From the NCBI GenBank assembly GCA_017548565.1, contig JAFYZU010000050.1, positions 62,001 to 126,000 on the forward strand: a stretch of 64,000 nt of DNA, read 5' to 3'. The translations under genes were made by a program, and so were the position numbers. Source of the DNA: Treponema sp. GTDB taxonomy: Bacteria > Spirochaetota > Spirochaetia > Treponematales > Treponemataceae. Below are positions 40,952 to 50,515 of this stretch, in pieces (the stretch's first letter is position 1; every line of letters starts with the position of its first letter). The notes beneath the pieces were generated by a model, which saw only the letters and a program-made list of their open reading frames with translations, was not told the origin of the DNA and ran no database searches.

Positions 40952-41838
40952 ACGCTGCCTGTTTTTTTTGATTGAGATGTTCTTCTTTGTTTAGGTGTGG
41001 TGCCCTTGAGTTTTTTATACGTTCTTATAAAATGGCTTGCATCTGTAAAGCCTGTTTCCTGACTTATGTAGTCAAGAGTTTTATCTGTGTATAATAAAAG
41101 TGTGTCGGCTTTACATATCCTTACAAATTCAATATATTCCTTGCAGGTTTTTCCGAACTGAGCCTTAAACTGTTTTGCAAAATTCGAATAGCACATCCCG
41201 CATTTATTTGCAAGAAGCTCTATGTTGATGTTTTCTGCTGAATGCTGATCAATATATTCGAGAACAGAAAAATCTTTTGCCGAAAAGCTGTCATAGGTTG
41301 TTTTAGTCGTAAATGAATAACCGTGTCTCATCCATATTCTGAAAAGCTCAGTGATTATAAGGCTGATTGTCGATGCAACTTTTATATCATATCCGAATTC
41401 TTTATGCTGGGTTTCCCATATACAGTTTTCAAAAAAAAGCTTAACCGGATTAAAGCGCAAATCATTTGCCGTAATCAGATTAAAATGCTGGTCATTCTGG
41501 ATTGTATTGTCGAGAAGCTTCGGAAGCTTTGGAGACCCCGGGGTTGTATTTGATAAAATCATTTCGTCAAATTTTATTGCATAAAATAACGGTTTTTCAA
41601 ATTCTGCTTCTTTTGTAGGATAATCAAGAAAGGAATGAATCTGTTTTGGATGAAAAATAATAAGGTCTCCGGGATTCATCGTATACTGCTTGTCATTTAC
41701 TTCTGCAATCAGAATTCCTTTTACAAGATAAATCATTTCGGTAAAGTAATGCCAGTGTGGTTTTACTGTTTTCCAGTCGCCCGTGAAAGCCTGAAAAGGA
41801 GAATTTAAACTGTCACTGTATTCAAAAAGTTCATCCAT
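40948..41838 (-). CDS. AraC-family transcriptional regulator with cupin domain
   Basis: This 296-aa protein has a cupin-like N-terminal ligand domain (about 15-100) with HWHYFTEMIYLVKG and NPGDLIIFHPKQIHSF. Two C-terminal helix-turn-helix motifs follow (about 195-290): INIELLANKCGMCYSNFAKQF and LDYISQETGFTDASHFIRTY, the latter with the conserved AraC signature. It probably senses a sugar or related ligand. The ATG at 41838 is chosen because a TATAAT at 41862-41857 lies just upstream and the extra N terminus of the longer frame is AT-rich and hydrophobic. The next gene on this strand is the GntR regulator, overlapped by four bases. Confidence 0.85.
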   Translation of the reverse strand: MDELFEYSDSLNSPFQAFTGDWKTVKPHWHYFTEMIYLVKGILIAEVNDKQYTMNPGDLIIFHPKQIHSFLDYPTKEAEFEKPLFYAIKFDEMILSNTTPGSPKLPKLLDNTIQNDQHFNLITANDLRFNPVKLFFENCIWETQHKEFGYDIKVASTISLIITELFRIWMRHGYSFTTKTTYDSFSAKDFSVLEYIDQHSAENINIELLANKCGMCYSNFAKQFKAQFGKTCKEYIEFVRICKADTLLLYTDKTLDYISQETGFTDASHFIRTYKKLKGTTPKQRRTSQSKKTGSV

Positions 41839-41962
41839 ATGTCTGCATTCTTTTCTATTATAATACTGGAAAAAAATACAAAATAAAAGATGAAAATTAC
41901 TAAAAAATATCATTATTTGATATTAAATAGTGTATAATTGAATAAAGTTGCAGGAGAATTTC

Positions 41963-43096
41963 ATGAAATTAATCCATTTATCAGATTTGCATCTCGGAAA
42001 AAAAATCAAGGAAAATTCACTTCAGGAAGATCACGTTTATATTTTAAAGCAGATTATTGAAATAATCCAAAGTGAAAAACCAGATGCTGTTCTTATTGCA
42101 GGCGATGTTTATGACCGGTCCCTTCCATCCGTAGAAGCAGTAACACTCTTTGATGATTTTATTACAAAGCTCTCTTTATTGAAAATCCCGGTGATGATTA
42201 TAAGCGGGAATCATGACAGTGCAGAACGTCTTACTTTTGCATCAAGGCTTCTTAAAAACAATCAGATTTATATAAGCAGAAAATATGACGGAAATGCTGA
42301 ATGCGTTGTTTTGAACGATGAATATGGAAAAGTTAATTTTTATTTTCTGCCGTTCATCAAACCTGCAGTCGTCCAGCAGTTTTATCCTGATGAAAAAATT
42401 GAAACTTATACTGATGCTGTCAGCCTTGCAATAAATAAGATGAATATTGATAAATCCTCGCGTAACGTGCTTCTTGCCCATCAGTTTGTAACAGGTGCTC
42501 AGCGCTCTGATTCCGAAGAGTTATCTGTTGGTGGTCTGGATAATGTAGACAGCAGGGTTTTTAATGATTTTGATTATGTTGCTTTAGGTCATCTTCATGG
42601 ACCGCAGACAGCAGGCTCTGAAAGAATAAGATACAGCGGAAGTCCCTTGAAATTTTCATTTTCCGAGGTAAATCAGAAAAAGGGAGTACTTATTGTCGAA
42701 CTTGATAAAGATGGTTTTAAAGAATGCAGGACTATACCTCTTGTTCCGTTGCGCGATATGATAAAAATCAAGGGAAAATACGATGAGCTTCTTTTGAAGA
42801 AAAATTATGAATCTCTTAATCTTGAAGATTTCATTCATATCACTCTTACAGATGAAGATGAGATTCCGGATGCGTTTTACAAGCTTCGTACGATTTATAA
42901 AAACCTGCTTACTCTTGAATATGATAATCTCAGGACAAAAAATAACAGCACTATCAGTTTTACAGAAGAAATAAAGGCGCTTAGTCCTCTTGAACGTTTT
43001 GATCGTCTTTATGAAATGCAGAATAATTGTCCGATGAACGATGAACAGAAATCGTTCCTTGAAAAACTGATTGAAGAAATCTGGGAGGCAGAATAA
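41963..43096 (+). CDS. sbcD: Exonuclease subunit SbcD
   Basis: This 377-aa metallophosphoesterase pairs with SbcC to open and degrade hairpin and double-strand DNA ends. Motifs are IHLSDLHLGK, AGDVYDRSLPS, ISGNHDS and ALGHLHGPQ, the full set of metal-binding motifs. AGGAG at 41952-41956 supports the ATG at 41963 rather than the TTG at 41948. The stop overlaps the sbcC start by one base (TAATG). Confidence 0.94.
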   Translation: MKLIHLSDLHLGKKIKENSLQEDHVYILKQIIEIIQSEKPDAVLIAGDVYDRSLPSVEAVTLFDDFITKLSLLKIPVMIISGNHDSAERLTFASRLLKNNQIYISRKYDGNAECVVLNDEYGKVNFYFLPFIKPAVVQQFYPDEKIETYTDAVSLAINKMNIDKSSRNVLLAHQFVTGAQRSDSEELSVGGLDNVDSRVFNDFDYVALGHLHGPQTAGSERIRYSGSPLKFSFSEVNQKKGVLIVELDKDGFKECRTIPLVPLRDMIKIKGKYDELLLKKNYESLNLEDFIHITLTDEDEIPDAFYKLRTIYKNLLTLEYDNLRTKNNSTISFTEEIKALSPLERFDRLYEMQNNCPMNDEQKSFLEKLIEEIWEAE

Positions 43097-45861
43097 TGAG
43101 ACCCTTAAAGCTTTATCTCAGCGGATTCGGACCGTATCTTCAGAAAACAGAAATTGATTTTTCTAAATTCGGAACAAAAGGGCTGTATCTTATTACCGGT
43201 GATACGGGTGCAGGAAAAACTACTGTCTTTGATGCAATAACTTATGCGCTTTTCAATCAGCCGAGTGGAAATGACAGGACAGCCGAAATGATGCGTTCAA
43301 AATTTGCCGGACCTGAAGATCCTACTGAAGTAGAAATGCTTTTTGAATTAAACGGGAAAAATTATACGGTAAAGAGAAATCCCTCGTATATCGCAAAAGC
43401 AAAGCGTACAGATGGCGTAACAGAACGGTTAAGTGAAGCAGTTTTAATTTATCCTGATGAAACAAGAATTTCCGGAGTTACAAAAGTGAATAAGGAAATC
43501 GAGGAGCTTTTGGGAATAAACAAGGATCAGTTCTGTCAGATTGCGATGTTAGCACAGGGAAAATTCAGGGATCTCTTGATTGAGGATACAGAAAAAAGGA
43601 AAAAAATATTTCAGCAGATTTTCAAGACAGATAAATATGAGCAGCTCCAGGATAAATTAAAGGAAATTGAACTTGAGAAATCAAAGGAGCTTAAAGAAAT
43701 AATTTCAAATCTTAATAAGGATTTTGCAGAAATCCAGTGTGATGAACATAGTCCCTTGAGTATAGATCTTGAAAATGAAAAAAAGATGGAATCTTCCTGG
43801 GAAGAAAAAATCACTCTTATTGGTAAAATAATTCAGGAAGAGGATGAAAAATATAATGATATTAATCAATCCCTCGAAAAAATACAGGCAAAACTTGATA
43901 AGATTAATGAACAAACCGGAAGTGCACAGCAGATAAAGGAAGCGGCAGAAAAGCTTGAAAAAGAACAGAAAGAACTTGTATTAAAGAAAAAAGAATTTGA
44001 AAAAATAAAAAAAGAATATGAGGATATAAAATTAAAGGAAGCAGATATTCTAAAAATCAAGGAAGATGCGGCTTTATTGAAAAAAGATCTTTCTGAATAT
44101 GACAGGCTTTCAAAAATCAATGATGAGCTTATAAAAAATGAAAAATTCTTTGAAGAAAATAAAATGCTTTTGAGTGAAGCCGAAAAAAAAGAAGCATCTG
44201 CTGAAGAAAAAATTAAAGAGGTAAAAAAAATAATCGATGAGCTAAAAGGAAGCGGGGAACTTTTTGAGAAGCTTAAAGCACGTAAAACAAGTCTTAATGA
44301 ACAGGAAACAAAAATTGAAAGTCTTTCAAAGGATGCAGCTTCTTATAAAAATTTAATTTCTTTGGTCGAAAAACTTCAGACCGATGCAAAAAAGGCATTT
44401 TCGGAATATGAAAAAGCACAGAACGAATATGAAATGCACTATAAAAATTTCATGAGGGCTCAGGCTGGGATTCTTGCAGAAGAATTGAAAGACAACAAGC
44501 CGTGTCCTGTCTGCGGTTCGCTTAATCATCCTCATAAGGCAGAAAAAGAAAAAAACGTTCTTTCTGAAGCAAGAATAAATGAGCTTAAACAGGCAATGGA
44601 AAAATGTGATGAAAATCAGAACAAAATTACTGCTGAAATAAGTTTAAAAACAGGCGAACAGAGAATTCTGATGAATACTATAGAAAAAAATGCTTCTGAG
44701 ATTTTTAACAGCTTTGATTTTAATCAGCTTGAAAAAATCATAAAGGATAAGAAATCTGAAATAGAAAATGATCTTTCTGAATGCACTAAACAGCTTTCTG
44801 TTCAGGAAAATAATAAAAATCAGAAAGAAAAAAATGAAAAACTTATACCGGAGCTTGAAGAACAATTAAAGATTTATTCTAAGGAAAAAGCTGAGCTTAA
44901 AAATTCGGTTTCGGTGTATGAAACACAAATTAAGAGCCTTAAAAAACAGATTGATGAAATGACAGAATCCCTTGAATATAAATCAAAGGAAGATGCGGAA
45001 AAGAAAATCAGGGAGTTCGAAAACAATGCTTTTGATTTGCGTAATAAAATCGATAATCTGAAAAATAAACATGATGAATTCATTTCAGAAATCAATGGTA
45101 CAGAAAAATCAATCCAGGTTAATAAGGATATAATTTCGAAAGCAGAAAATTCAAATCTTGACAAGCTTAAGGAAGAAAAAGAGGAGCTTACTAAGAAAAA
45201 AAATATTCTTTCGGACGAAAGGGATCTTGTTTTTCAGAAAAATAATATAAATAAAAAATCCCTTGAAAAAATCAGGTCTCAGAGTAAGAATCTTATGGTA
45301 AAAGAAAAAGCTTATATGATGGCTGCAAGTCTTTCGAATACCGCAAACGGAAAGGTGAGCGGTAAAGAAAAAATCATGCTGGAAACTTTTGTCCAGATGT
45401 ATTATTTTGACAGGGTAATACAATATGCAAACCGTCGTCTTATGGTAATGACCGATTCTCATTATGAACTTAAACGAAGTGAAAATGAAAATGAAAAAAA
45501 ATCTCAGACGGGACTAGGTCTAAATGTTGTAGATCATTATAATGGTTGTGAACGAAATGTTAAATCACTGTCAGGCGGTGAAGCTTTTCAGGCATCTCTT
45601 TCCCTTGCACTGGGATTGTCCGATGAAGTTTCAAACGAGGCTGGCGGTATAAAAATAGAATCAATGTTTGTTGACGAAGGATTCGGTTCTCTTGACAAGG
45701 ATTCCCTCGATAATGCTATGAATGCGCTGGTAACAATAAGTGAACGTAATTGTCTTGTTGGAATTATTTCGCATGTAGATATTTTAAAAGAAAAAATTGA
45801 CAGACAGCTGATTGTAAAAAAATCCCTGGAGGGAACAAGCTTTATTACTATGCAGATATAA
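43096..45861 (+). CDS. sbcC: Exonuclease subunit SbcC (SMC-like ATPase)
   Basis: This 921-aa protein has an N-terminal ATPase half with Walker A GDTGAGKTTVFDAITY (about 33-48). Long coiled coils (about 190-460 and 490-760) flank a zinc hook CPVCGSLNHP (about 471-480). The C-terminal ATPase half has the ABC signature SLSGGEAFQASLSLALG (about 824-840) and Walker B ESMFVDEGFGSLD (about 856-868). The hook CxxC dimerises through zinc. Length and domain order are normal. It is coupled to sbcD. Confidence 0.95.
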   Translation: MRPLKLYLSGFGPYLQKTEIDFSKFGTKGLYLITGDTGAGKTTVFDAITYALFNQPSGNDRTAEMMRSKFAGPEDPTEVEMLFELNGKNYTVKRNPSYIAKAKRTDGVTERLSEAVLIYPDETRISGVTKVNKEIEELLGINKDQFCQIAMLAQGKFRDLLIEDTEKRKKIFQQIFKTDKYEQLQDKLKEIELEKSKELKEIISNLNKDFAEIQCDEHSPLSIDLENEKKMESSWEEKITLIGKIIQEEDEKYNDINQSLEKIQAKLDKINEQTGSAQQIKEAAEKLEKEQKELVLKKKEFEKIKKEYEDIKLKEADILKIKEDAALLKKDLSEYDRLSKINDELIKNEKFFEENKMLLSEAEKKEASAEEKIKEVKKIIDELKGSGELFEKLKARKTSLNEQETKIESLSKDAASYKNLISLVEKLQTDAKKAFSEYEKAQNEYEMHYKNFMRAQAGILAEELKDNKPCPVCGSLNHPHKAEKEKNVLSEARINELKQAMEKCDENQNKITAEISLKTGEQRILMNTIEKNASEIFNSFDFNQLEKIIKDKKSEIENDLSECTKQLSVQENNKNQKEKNEKLIPELEEQLKIYSKEKAELKNSVSVYETQIKSLKKQIDEMTESLEYKSKEDAEKKIREFENNAFDLRNKIDNLKNKHDEFISEINGTEKSIQVNKDIISKAENSNLDKLKEEKEELTKKKNILSDERDLVFQKNNINKKSLEKIRSQSKNLMVKEKAYMMAASLSNTANGKVSGKEKIMLETFVQMYYFDRVIQYANRRLMVMTDSHYELKRSENENEKKSQTGLGLNVVDHYNGCERNVKSLSGGEAFQASLSLALGLSDEVSNEAGGIKIESMFVDEGFGSLDKDSLDNAMNALVTISERNCLVGIISHVDILKEKIDRQLIVKKSLEGTSFITMQI

Positions 45862-45880
45862 AAGCAGCAGGAGTTATGCG

Positions 45881-48800
45881 ATGGATTTTCTTGACACTAA
45901 AAATATCGGGAAGGAATACAACGGATTTGTTTTATTAAAAATAGATGATATAAAGGATTTTAATGCCAAGGGAGTTTTTCTGCGTCATAAGACAACAGGA
46001 ATGGAAGTTTATCATTTCGTTAAAAATGATAAGGAAAACCTTTTTGCGTTTGCTTTCAGAACTGTTTCAAAAAATTCAAAGGGAACTGCTCACATTATTG
46101 AACATTCGACCTTGTGCGGTTCAGAAAAATATCCTCTTAAGGAACCTTTCGCAACCCTTGCATCCCAGAGCCTCAATACTTTTTTAAATGCGATTACGTA
46201 TCCCGACAAAACTGTATATCCCGGTGCGTCGCTGATCAAAAATGATTATTTTAATATGATGGATGTTTATGCAGACAGTGTTTTTTTCCCGAAGCTTGAT
46301 AAATCAACCTTTCTTCAGGAAGCATATCGTCTGGAAATGGACAGCGATGAAAAATGCAGCATACAGGGTGTAGTTTATAATGAGATGAAGGCAGCTTTTT
46401 CTTCTTTTTCATCGGTTGCCTTTGATTGTCTGAATGACTGTATGTTTCCGGATAGTTATCCTTCTTTCTGTTCCGGTGGAGACCCTCTTGATATTCCATC
46501 GCTTACTTATGAGGATTTTCTTGCTTTTCATCAGAAGTTTTATAATCCCGATAACTGCATGCTCTTTTTATACGGCGATATTCCTACTTCAGAACAGCTT
46601 GATTATCTTAATAAAAATTTCATGAACCGTCTTGAAAAAAAATTCGGATGCAAAGAAACAGTTCCTTATATCAATCAGAAAACACCTTATGTAAAACCCG
46701 AAGTCCAGGAGCTTTTAAATATTAACATCCATAAAAAATCACAGGAGTTTGAATTTACGGCTCCTGTTACCGGTTCTACAGGTAATGTAGCAGCAATGTC
46801 GTTTTATACCGGAAAATATGATATGGAGAAAATATTTCTCAACGAAGTTCTTTGTGGAATTGCCAGTTCTCCGGTTTCTAAGGCGCTCAAGGACAGTAAT
46901 CTTGGTGATGATACTGTCATGGGAAATTTCGGACAATTCCTTGAAGAATACTGGTCGTTCGGTTTATCGGGAGTTAAAGAAGGAAATGAAAAAAAGGTTT
47001 TTTCACTTGTAAAAAAAGAAATCCTGAAGCTTTATAAAAACGGTGTTTCCCGGAAGGATATTGATGCGGCAATTATGGGTATTGATTTTAATCTTCGTGA
47101 AGAAACACGTTCCTGGGGACCTGTCTCACTTACTTTTATGCAGAGAGCCTTGAAAGGATGGGTCTGGGGAAACGATTGTATCAGTCAGCTTACTCCTATT
47201 TCTGATTTTGAAAAAGTAAAAGAAAAAATCCGTTCAGATAAAGATTTCACTGTAAAGCTCATTAAAAAATATTTTATAGATAATGATGTTGGCATAAAGG
47301 TAATTATACGTCCTTCAGATAAATATTATTCTGAACGTCAGAAGAAAGAAAATGAAATTATAAAAAATATGGAAAGCCTTGTTGATAAAAATCAACTTAA
47401 AAAAGATCTTGAAGCATTTCATGAAAAGCAGTTGAAACAGGAAACAGATGAAGAGCTTTCATGTATCCCGCATACAAAAAAATCTGAGCTTGATAAAAAC
47501 ATTGACGATGATCATGTTGAGCTTAGATTTGTAAAGGGCAGTGATAACAGTGATATTCCGCTTTTTGTTAGTGAAGAAGAAACAAACGGTCTTTTTTATC
47601 TGGACGTTCTTTTCCCGTTTGATACACTCGACTGTAAATATTTTAAATATCTTCCGTTTCTATCGACAGTCATTACAAATCTTGGATGGGACAATCAGAA
47701 ATGGAATGAATGCATTCAGGAATCGGCATGTATTATGGGCGATGTATGGGGTAAAATAGTAACAGGCTCTGTCTATAAGAATCGTGAATGTCAGGAGTTT
47801 GCAGAAAAATATAAGGACTATAATTTCTGCGGAAGAAAGTGGCTTGGTATTTCGTGCGAGGCAATTACAGAAAATGCTGAAAAAACCTTTGAATTGTTTT
47901 CTAAAATTATTACTAAGATGGATTTTAAAGACAAAAGAAGGTTTAAAAGCATACTTCAGGAGCTCATCGCAGAGAAAAAATCGATGCTGGTTGGCAGCGG
48001 TCGTGATTATATTTCAAAACGAACAACTGCATCTTTCAGCGAAGGATACGCACTTGCAGAAATCTTATGGGGTGTAACACAACTTAAGACAATCAGTGAT
48101 TATCCGAAGATGAATGTTAAAAAGATTTTAAAGCTGTATGAATATATTTACTATGAGTGCATAAAATCAGGTGGAATAATTCATATTACGGCTGATAAAA
48201 AATCGCTCGAAAAAATATTACCGTTTGTCGAAAATTTTGCAAAATCATCAGGAATTACAAGGCTTAAACCTTCGAATAACTATCAGCTTGAAGATTATAT
48301 TCCTCATATTTACAATTTTGACAACATAAAGGATAAGAAATTTACCGAAGCAATTCAGATTGAATCTCAGACCGGTTATGCTTTTTGTACCATTCCGGCT
48401 TCTACTTATCTTACAAGACAATCGGCTGCTGAAAATGTATTTGCAAACTGGCTTGGAATTCATGCTTTCTGGGATGTTTTCAGAACGAAAGGCGGTTGTT
48501 ATGGAGGTTCTGTAGGAGTCGATTCGGGTGAAAATCTGTTCAAAATGTCTACCTATCGTGATCCATGTCCTGATAAACATGTAGAAATGTTTGAAAAGGT
48601 TCTTAGTGATGTAACAAAAAATAAAATCAGCGAAAAGGATGTGGAAAAAGCAATTGTCAGTGAATATGGGAATATGATTATTCCGCAATGTCCTAAGGAT
48701 AAGGGGCGTATTGCCTTTGAATCATTTATTTATGCAAATTATGATTTTCTGCCAAAGAGGGTTTCCAATCTTCTTGACGTTACACCAGAGGATGTTAATG

Positions 48801-48907
48801 AAGCAGCTGTAAGACTGTTGAAAAACGCAGGTGAAATAAGTCATAAGGCAGTTTTTTGCGATAATTCTATTAAAGTTTGTGGAAATTTTCTTGAATTACC
48901 GTTATAA
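45881..48907 (+). CDS. M16C insulinase-family peptidase (presequence-protease type)
   Basis: This 1008-aa zinc peptidase has the inverted zinc motif HIIEH (about 71-75) within TAHIIEHSTLCGSEKYPLKEPF and a downstream metal Glu in VVYNEMKAAFSS. The rest is two M16 half-barrels joined by a hinge and a C-terminal half with RTKGGCYGGSVGVDSG, the Arg/Tyr substrate-binding segment. Size and sequence place it in the M16C group with PreP and falcilysin, which degrade peptides in a closed chamber. No signal peptide is seen, so it is probably cytoplasmic. CAGGAG precedes the ATG and sbcC ends 19 bases upstream. Confidence 0.92.
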   Translation: MDFLDTKNIGKEYNGFVLLKIDDIKDFNAKGVFLRHKTTGMEVYHFVKNDKENLFAFAFRTVSKNSKGTAHIIEHSTLCGSEKYPLKEPFATLASQSLNTFLNAITYPDKTVYPGASLIKNDYFNMMDVYADSVFFPKLDKSTFLQEAYRLEMDSDEKCSIQGVVYNEMKAAFSSFSSVAFDCLNDCMFPDSYPSFCSGGDPLDIPSLTYEDFLAFHQKFYNPDNCMLFLYGDIPTSEQLDYLNKNFMNRLEKKFGCKETVPYINQKTPYVKPEVQELLNINIHKKSQEFEFTAPVTGSTGNVAAMSFYTGKYDMEKIFLNEVLCGIASSPVSKALKDSNLGDDTVMGNFGQFLEEYWSFGLSGVKEGNEKKVFSLVKKEILKLYKNGVSRKDIDAAIMGIDFNLREETRSWGPVSLTFMQRALKGWVWGNDCISQLTPISDFEKVKEKIRSDKDFTVKLIKKYFIDNDVGIKVIIRPSDKYYSERQKKENEIIKNMESLVDKNQLKKDLEAFHEKQLKQETDEELSCIPHTKKSELDKNIDDDHVELRFVKGSDNSDIPLFVSEEETNGLFYLDVLFPFDTLDCKYFKYLPFLSTVITNLGWDNQKWNECIQESACIMGDVWGKIVTGSVYKNRECQEFAEKYKDYNFCGRKWLGISCEAITENAEKTFELFSKIITKMDFKDKRRFKSILQELIAEKKSMLVGSGRDYISKRTTASFSEGYALAEILWGVTQLKTISDYPKMNVKKILKLYEYIYYECIKSGGIIHITADKKSLEKILPFVENFAKSSGITRLKPSNNYQLEDYIPHIYNFDNIKDKKFTEAIQIESQTGYAFCTIPASTYLTRQSAAENVFANWLGIHAFWDVFRTKGGCYGGSVGVDSGENLFKMSTYRDPCPDKHVEMFEKVLSDVTKNKISEKDVEKAIVSEYGNMIIPQCPKDKGRIAFESFIYANYDFLPKRVSNLLDVTPEDVNEAAVRLLKNAGEISHKAVFCDNSIKVCGNFLELPL

Positions 48908-48919
48908 ATCTGTTAAAAT
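48891..48919 (+). promoter_or_regulatory. Promoter of the 77-aa protein gene
   Basis: TTGAAT (48891-48896), a 17-base spacer and TAAAAT (48914-48919) overlap the end of the M16C gene and precede the Shine-Dalgarno AAGGAG (48940-48945). Confidence 0.45.
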
Positions 48920-48951
48920 AAGATATTCCAACAAGGATGAAGGAGTGTCCT

Positions 48952-49185
48952 ATGGATAAGAAAACAAAAGAATGTATCCAAATGATGAGAGATTTAGTTT
49001 CTGATGTTCAGGGTGCACCATTCCCTGGAGAAGAAATTACTTCGGAATTGTACTCAATCTGGTACGAACATGCACAGAGAGCAGCCGTTGAATGCTTTGA
49101 GTTTTTAAATGCTAATTTTCCTAAGGAACAGGCAGAATTATCTAAAACAATAGATAAAATGTTTGAAGGAAAAAAGAAAAATTAA
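48952..49185 (+). CDS. Small conserved-looking protein, unknown function
   Basis: This 77-aa, soluble, helical and mildly charged protein has no membrane segment or Cys pair typical of zinc binding. AAGGAG stands six bases before the ATG at 48952, which is preferred over an in-frame ATG 15 bases upstream. Its own promoter-like sequence precedes it. The good ribosome site and normal codon use suggest a real gene, but I recognise no family. Confidence 0.6.
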   Translation: MDKKTKECIQMMRDLVSDVQGAPFPGEEITSELYSIWYEHAQRAAVECFEFLNANFPKEQAELSKTIDKMFEGKKKN

Positions 49186-49284
49186 CATATTATTCATAAA
49201 ATATATTTATCTTTTTGCTAACACCCGTTGATTATTTTGCCGAAAAATAAATAAGATATTTTAAGAAGGGGAAATGTTGTTATT

Positions 49285-50451
49285 ATGGGTGCAGCTAAAA
49301 AGAATCTTAAATCAGGTAAATTAGGTTTTAACGGACCTAAAAAACGTTTCGGTATCAATTACTGGCGTTTTTATTTTAAAGGCATACAGAATAACGGTGG
49401 AACAGAATGTATGTTCTTCATCGAATTTGAAATGCTTAATCCTTGGTTATATCCTTCAGAACCACAGCTGGGCTTCAAGCCTAGAATCCAGATAAAAGAA
49501 GATGATTTACAATACGCTTTGTCGGGTACTTCATCTGCATACGAATTAGAATCCGAAAAAATTATACAGCCGTCTTATGTAGCAGTCAGGGCAGGTCGTC
49601 TTGACAGTTGTCCAAAGCAGATAACGGCATATTATCCTGTAAAGAACTGCAGTTTTTCAACAAGACCTTTTGAAATCTGCGCAGGTCCCGGTATTTTTAC
49701 AGAAAACGAATTGAGCGGAAGCCTTTCTTTGTCTGAAGAAGAATGTTCAAAGCATCCTGAATATCTTTGTAATGCGGGTGAAATAAGCTGGAATCTCCGA
49801 TATGAAGTCGTAAAGGAATTTGCAGAAGGCTTTGAAGATAAAACAGATAAATGGTTCCCGGCAGGCATTCAGACACAGATAAGTGGACTAATAACGATAG
49901 ATGGTGAAGATTACGTTGTTGATGAAAAGAAATCAAACGGATATATGGACCGATTTATCGGAAAGTCATTCCCTGAGCCATGGTTCCACATCTCTTCATC
50001 AAATTTACAGAGTCTTATTTCCGGTAAAACTCTGTTCAACTCTAATTTTGTCGTACAGGGATTGTTTGAAGACAAGCTTTCATTCATCGGAAGCTTTGAA
50101 GGTTCAGATATTATACTTCTGGCAGATGCACCGAAACGAAAATACACTTCTGTATGGAATTGTATTGAATCTCCGGAAGCAGATGAAAACGGTGATAAAA
50201 CAGTTCACTGGTCTGTAAGCTTTAATTCAAAAATATGGATTATTGATATTGACATTACGTGTAAGGTTAAGGCTTTGTATGACAGAAAGCTCGAATGTCC
50301 TGAAGGAAAACGACGTATTTTAAGTATAATTCAGAGCGGAACCGGTATTGGTGAAATAAAGCTTTACAAAAAAATAAAGAATGATCTTGAGCAGATAGAA
50401 TACGCACGCATTACAAACGGAATCTGTGAATTCGGAAATATTGAAGAATAA
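49285..50451 (+). CDS. Large beta-rich protein, possibly CrtC/tocopherol-cyclase-like
   Basis: This 388-aa protein starts in a basic stretch and then shows a beta-strand-rich sequence with many aromatic residues: NYWRFYFKGIQNNGGTECMF-type N terminus, FIEFEMLNPWLYPSEPQ, GEISWNLRYEVVKEF, PEPWFHISSSNLQSL and VQGLFEDKLSFIGSFEG. This layout resembles lipocalin-like tocopherol-cyclase/CrtC proteins, and the DUF2804-like protein at 29550-30602 may be a distant relative. There is no signal peptide. The nearest Shine-Dalgarno (AAGGGG) is about 13 bases from the ATG, rather far. No carotenoid or quinone genes adjoin, so I do not infer that reaction. Confidence 0.55.
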   Translation: MGAAKKNLKSGKLGFNGPKKRFGINYWRFYFKGIQNNGGTECMFFIEFEMLNPWLYPSEPQLGFKPRIQIKEDDLQYALSGTSSAYELESEKIIQPSYVAVRAGRLDSCPKQITAYYPVKNCSFSTRPFEICAGPGIFTENELSGSLSLSEEECSKHPEYLCNAGEISWNLRYEVVKEFAEGFEDKTDKWFPAGIQTQISGLITIDGEDYVVDEKKSNGYMDRFIGKSFPEPWFHISSSNLQSLISGKTLFNSNFVVQGLFEDKLSFIGSFEGSDIILLADAPKRKYTSVWNCIESPEADENGDKTVHWSVSFNSKIWIIDIDITCKVKALYDRKLECPEGKRRILSIIQSGTGIGEIKLYKKIKNDLEQIEYARITNGICEFGNIEE

Positions 50452-50515
50452 ATAATCTTTTTTCTTGCTATTTCTGCCTTTTATTATTACTTTTATTTTT
50501 AAAGAGGCAGATAGT

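Noticed and set aside
50452-50515. CIRCE or other heat-shock operator before clpB
   Set aside because: No inverted repeat resembling TTAGCACTC was found between the preceding gene and the clpB ATG.
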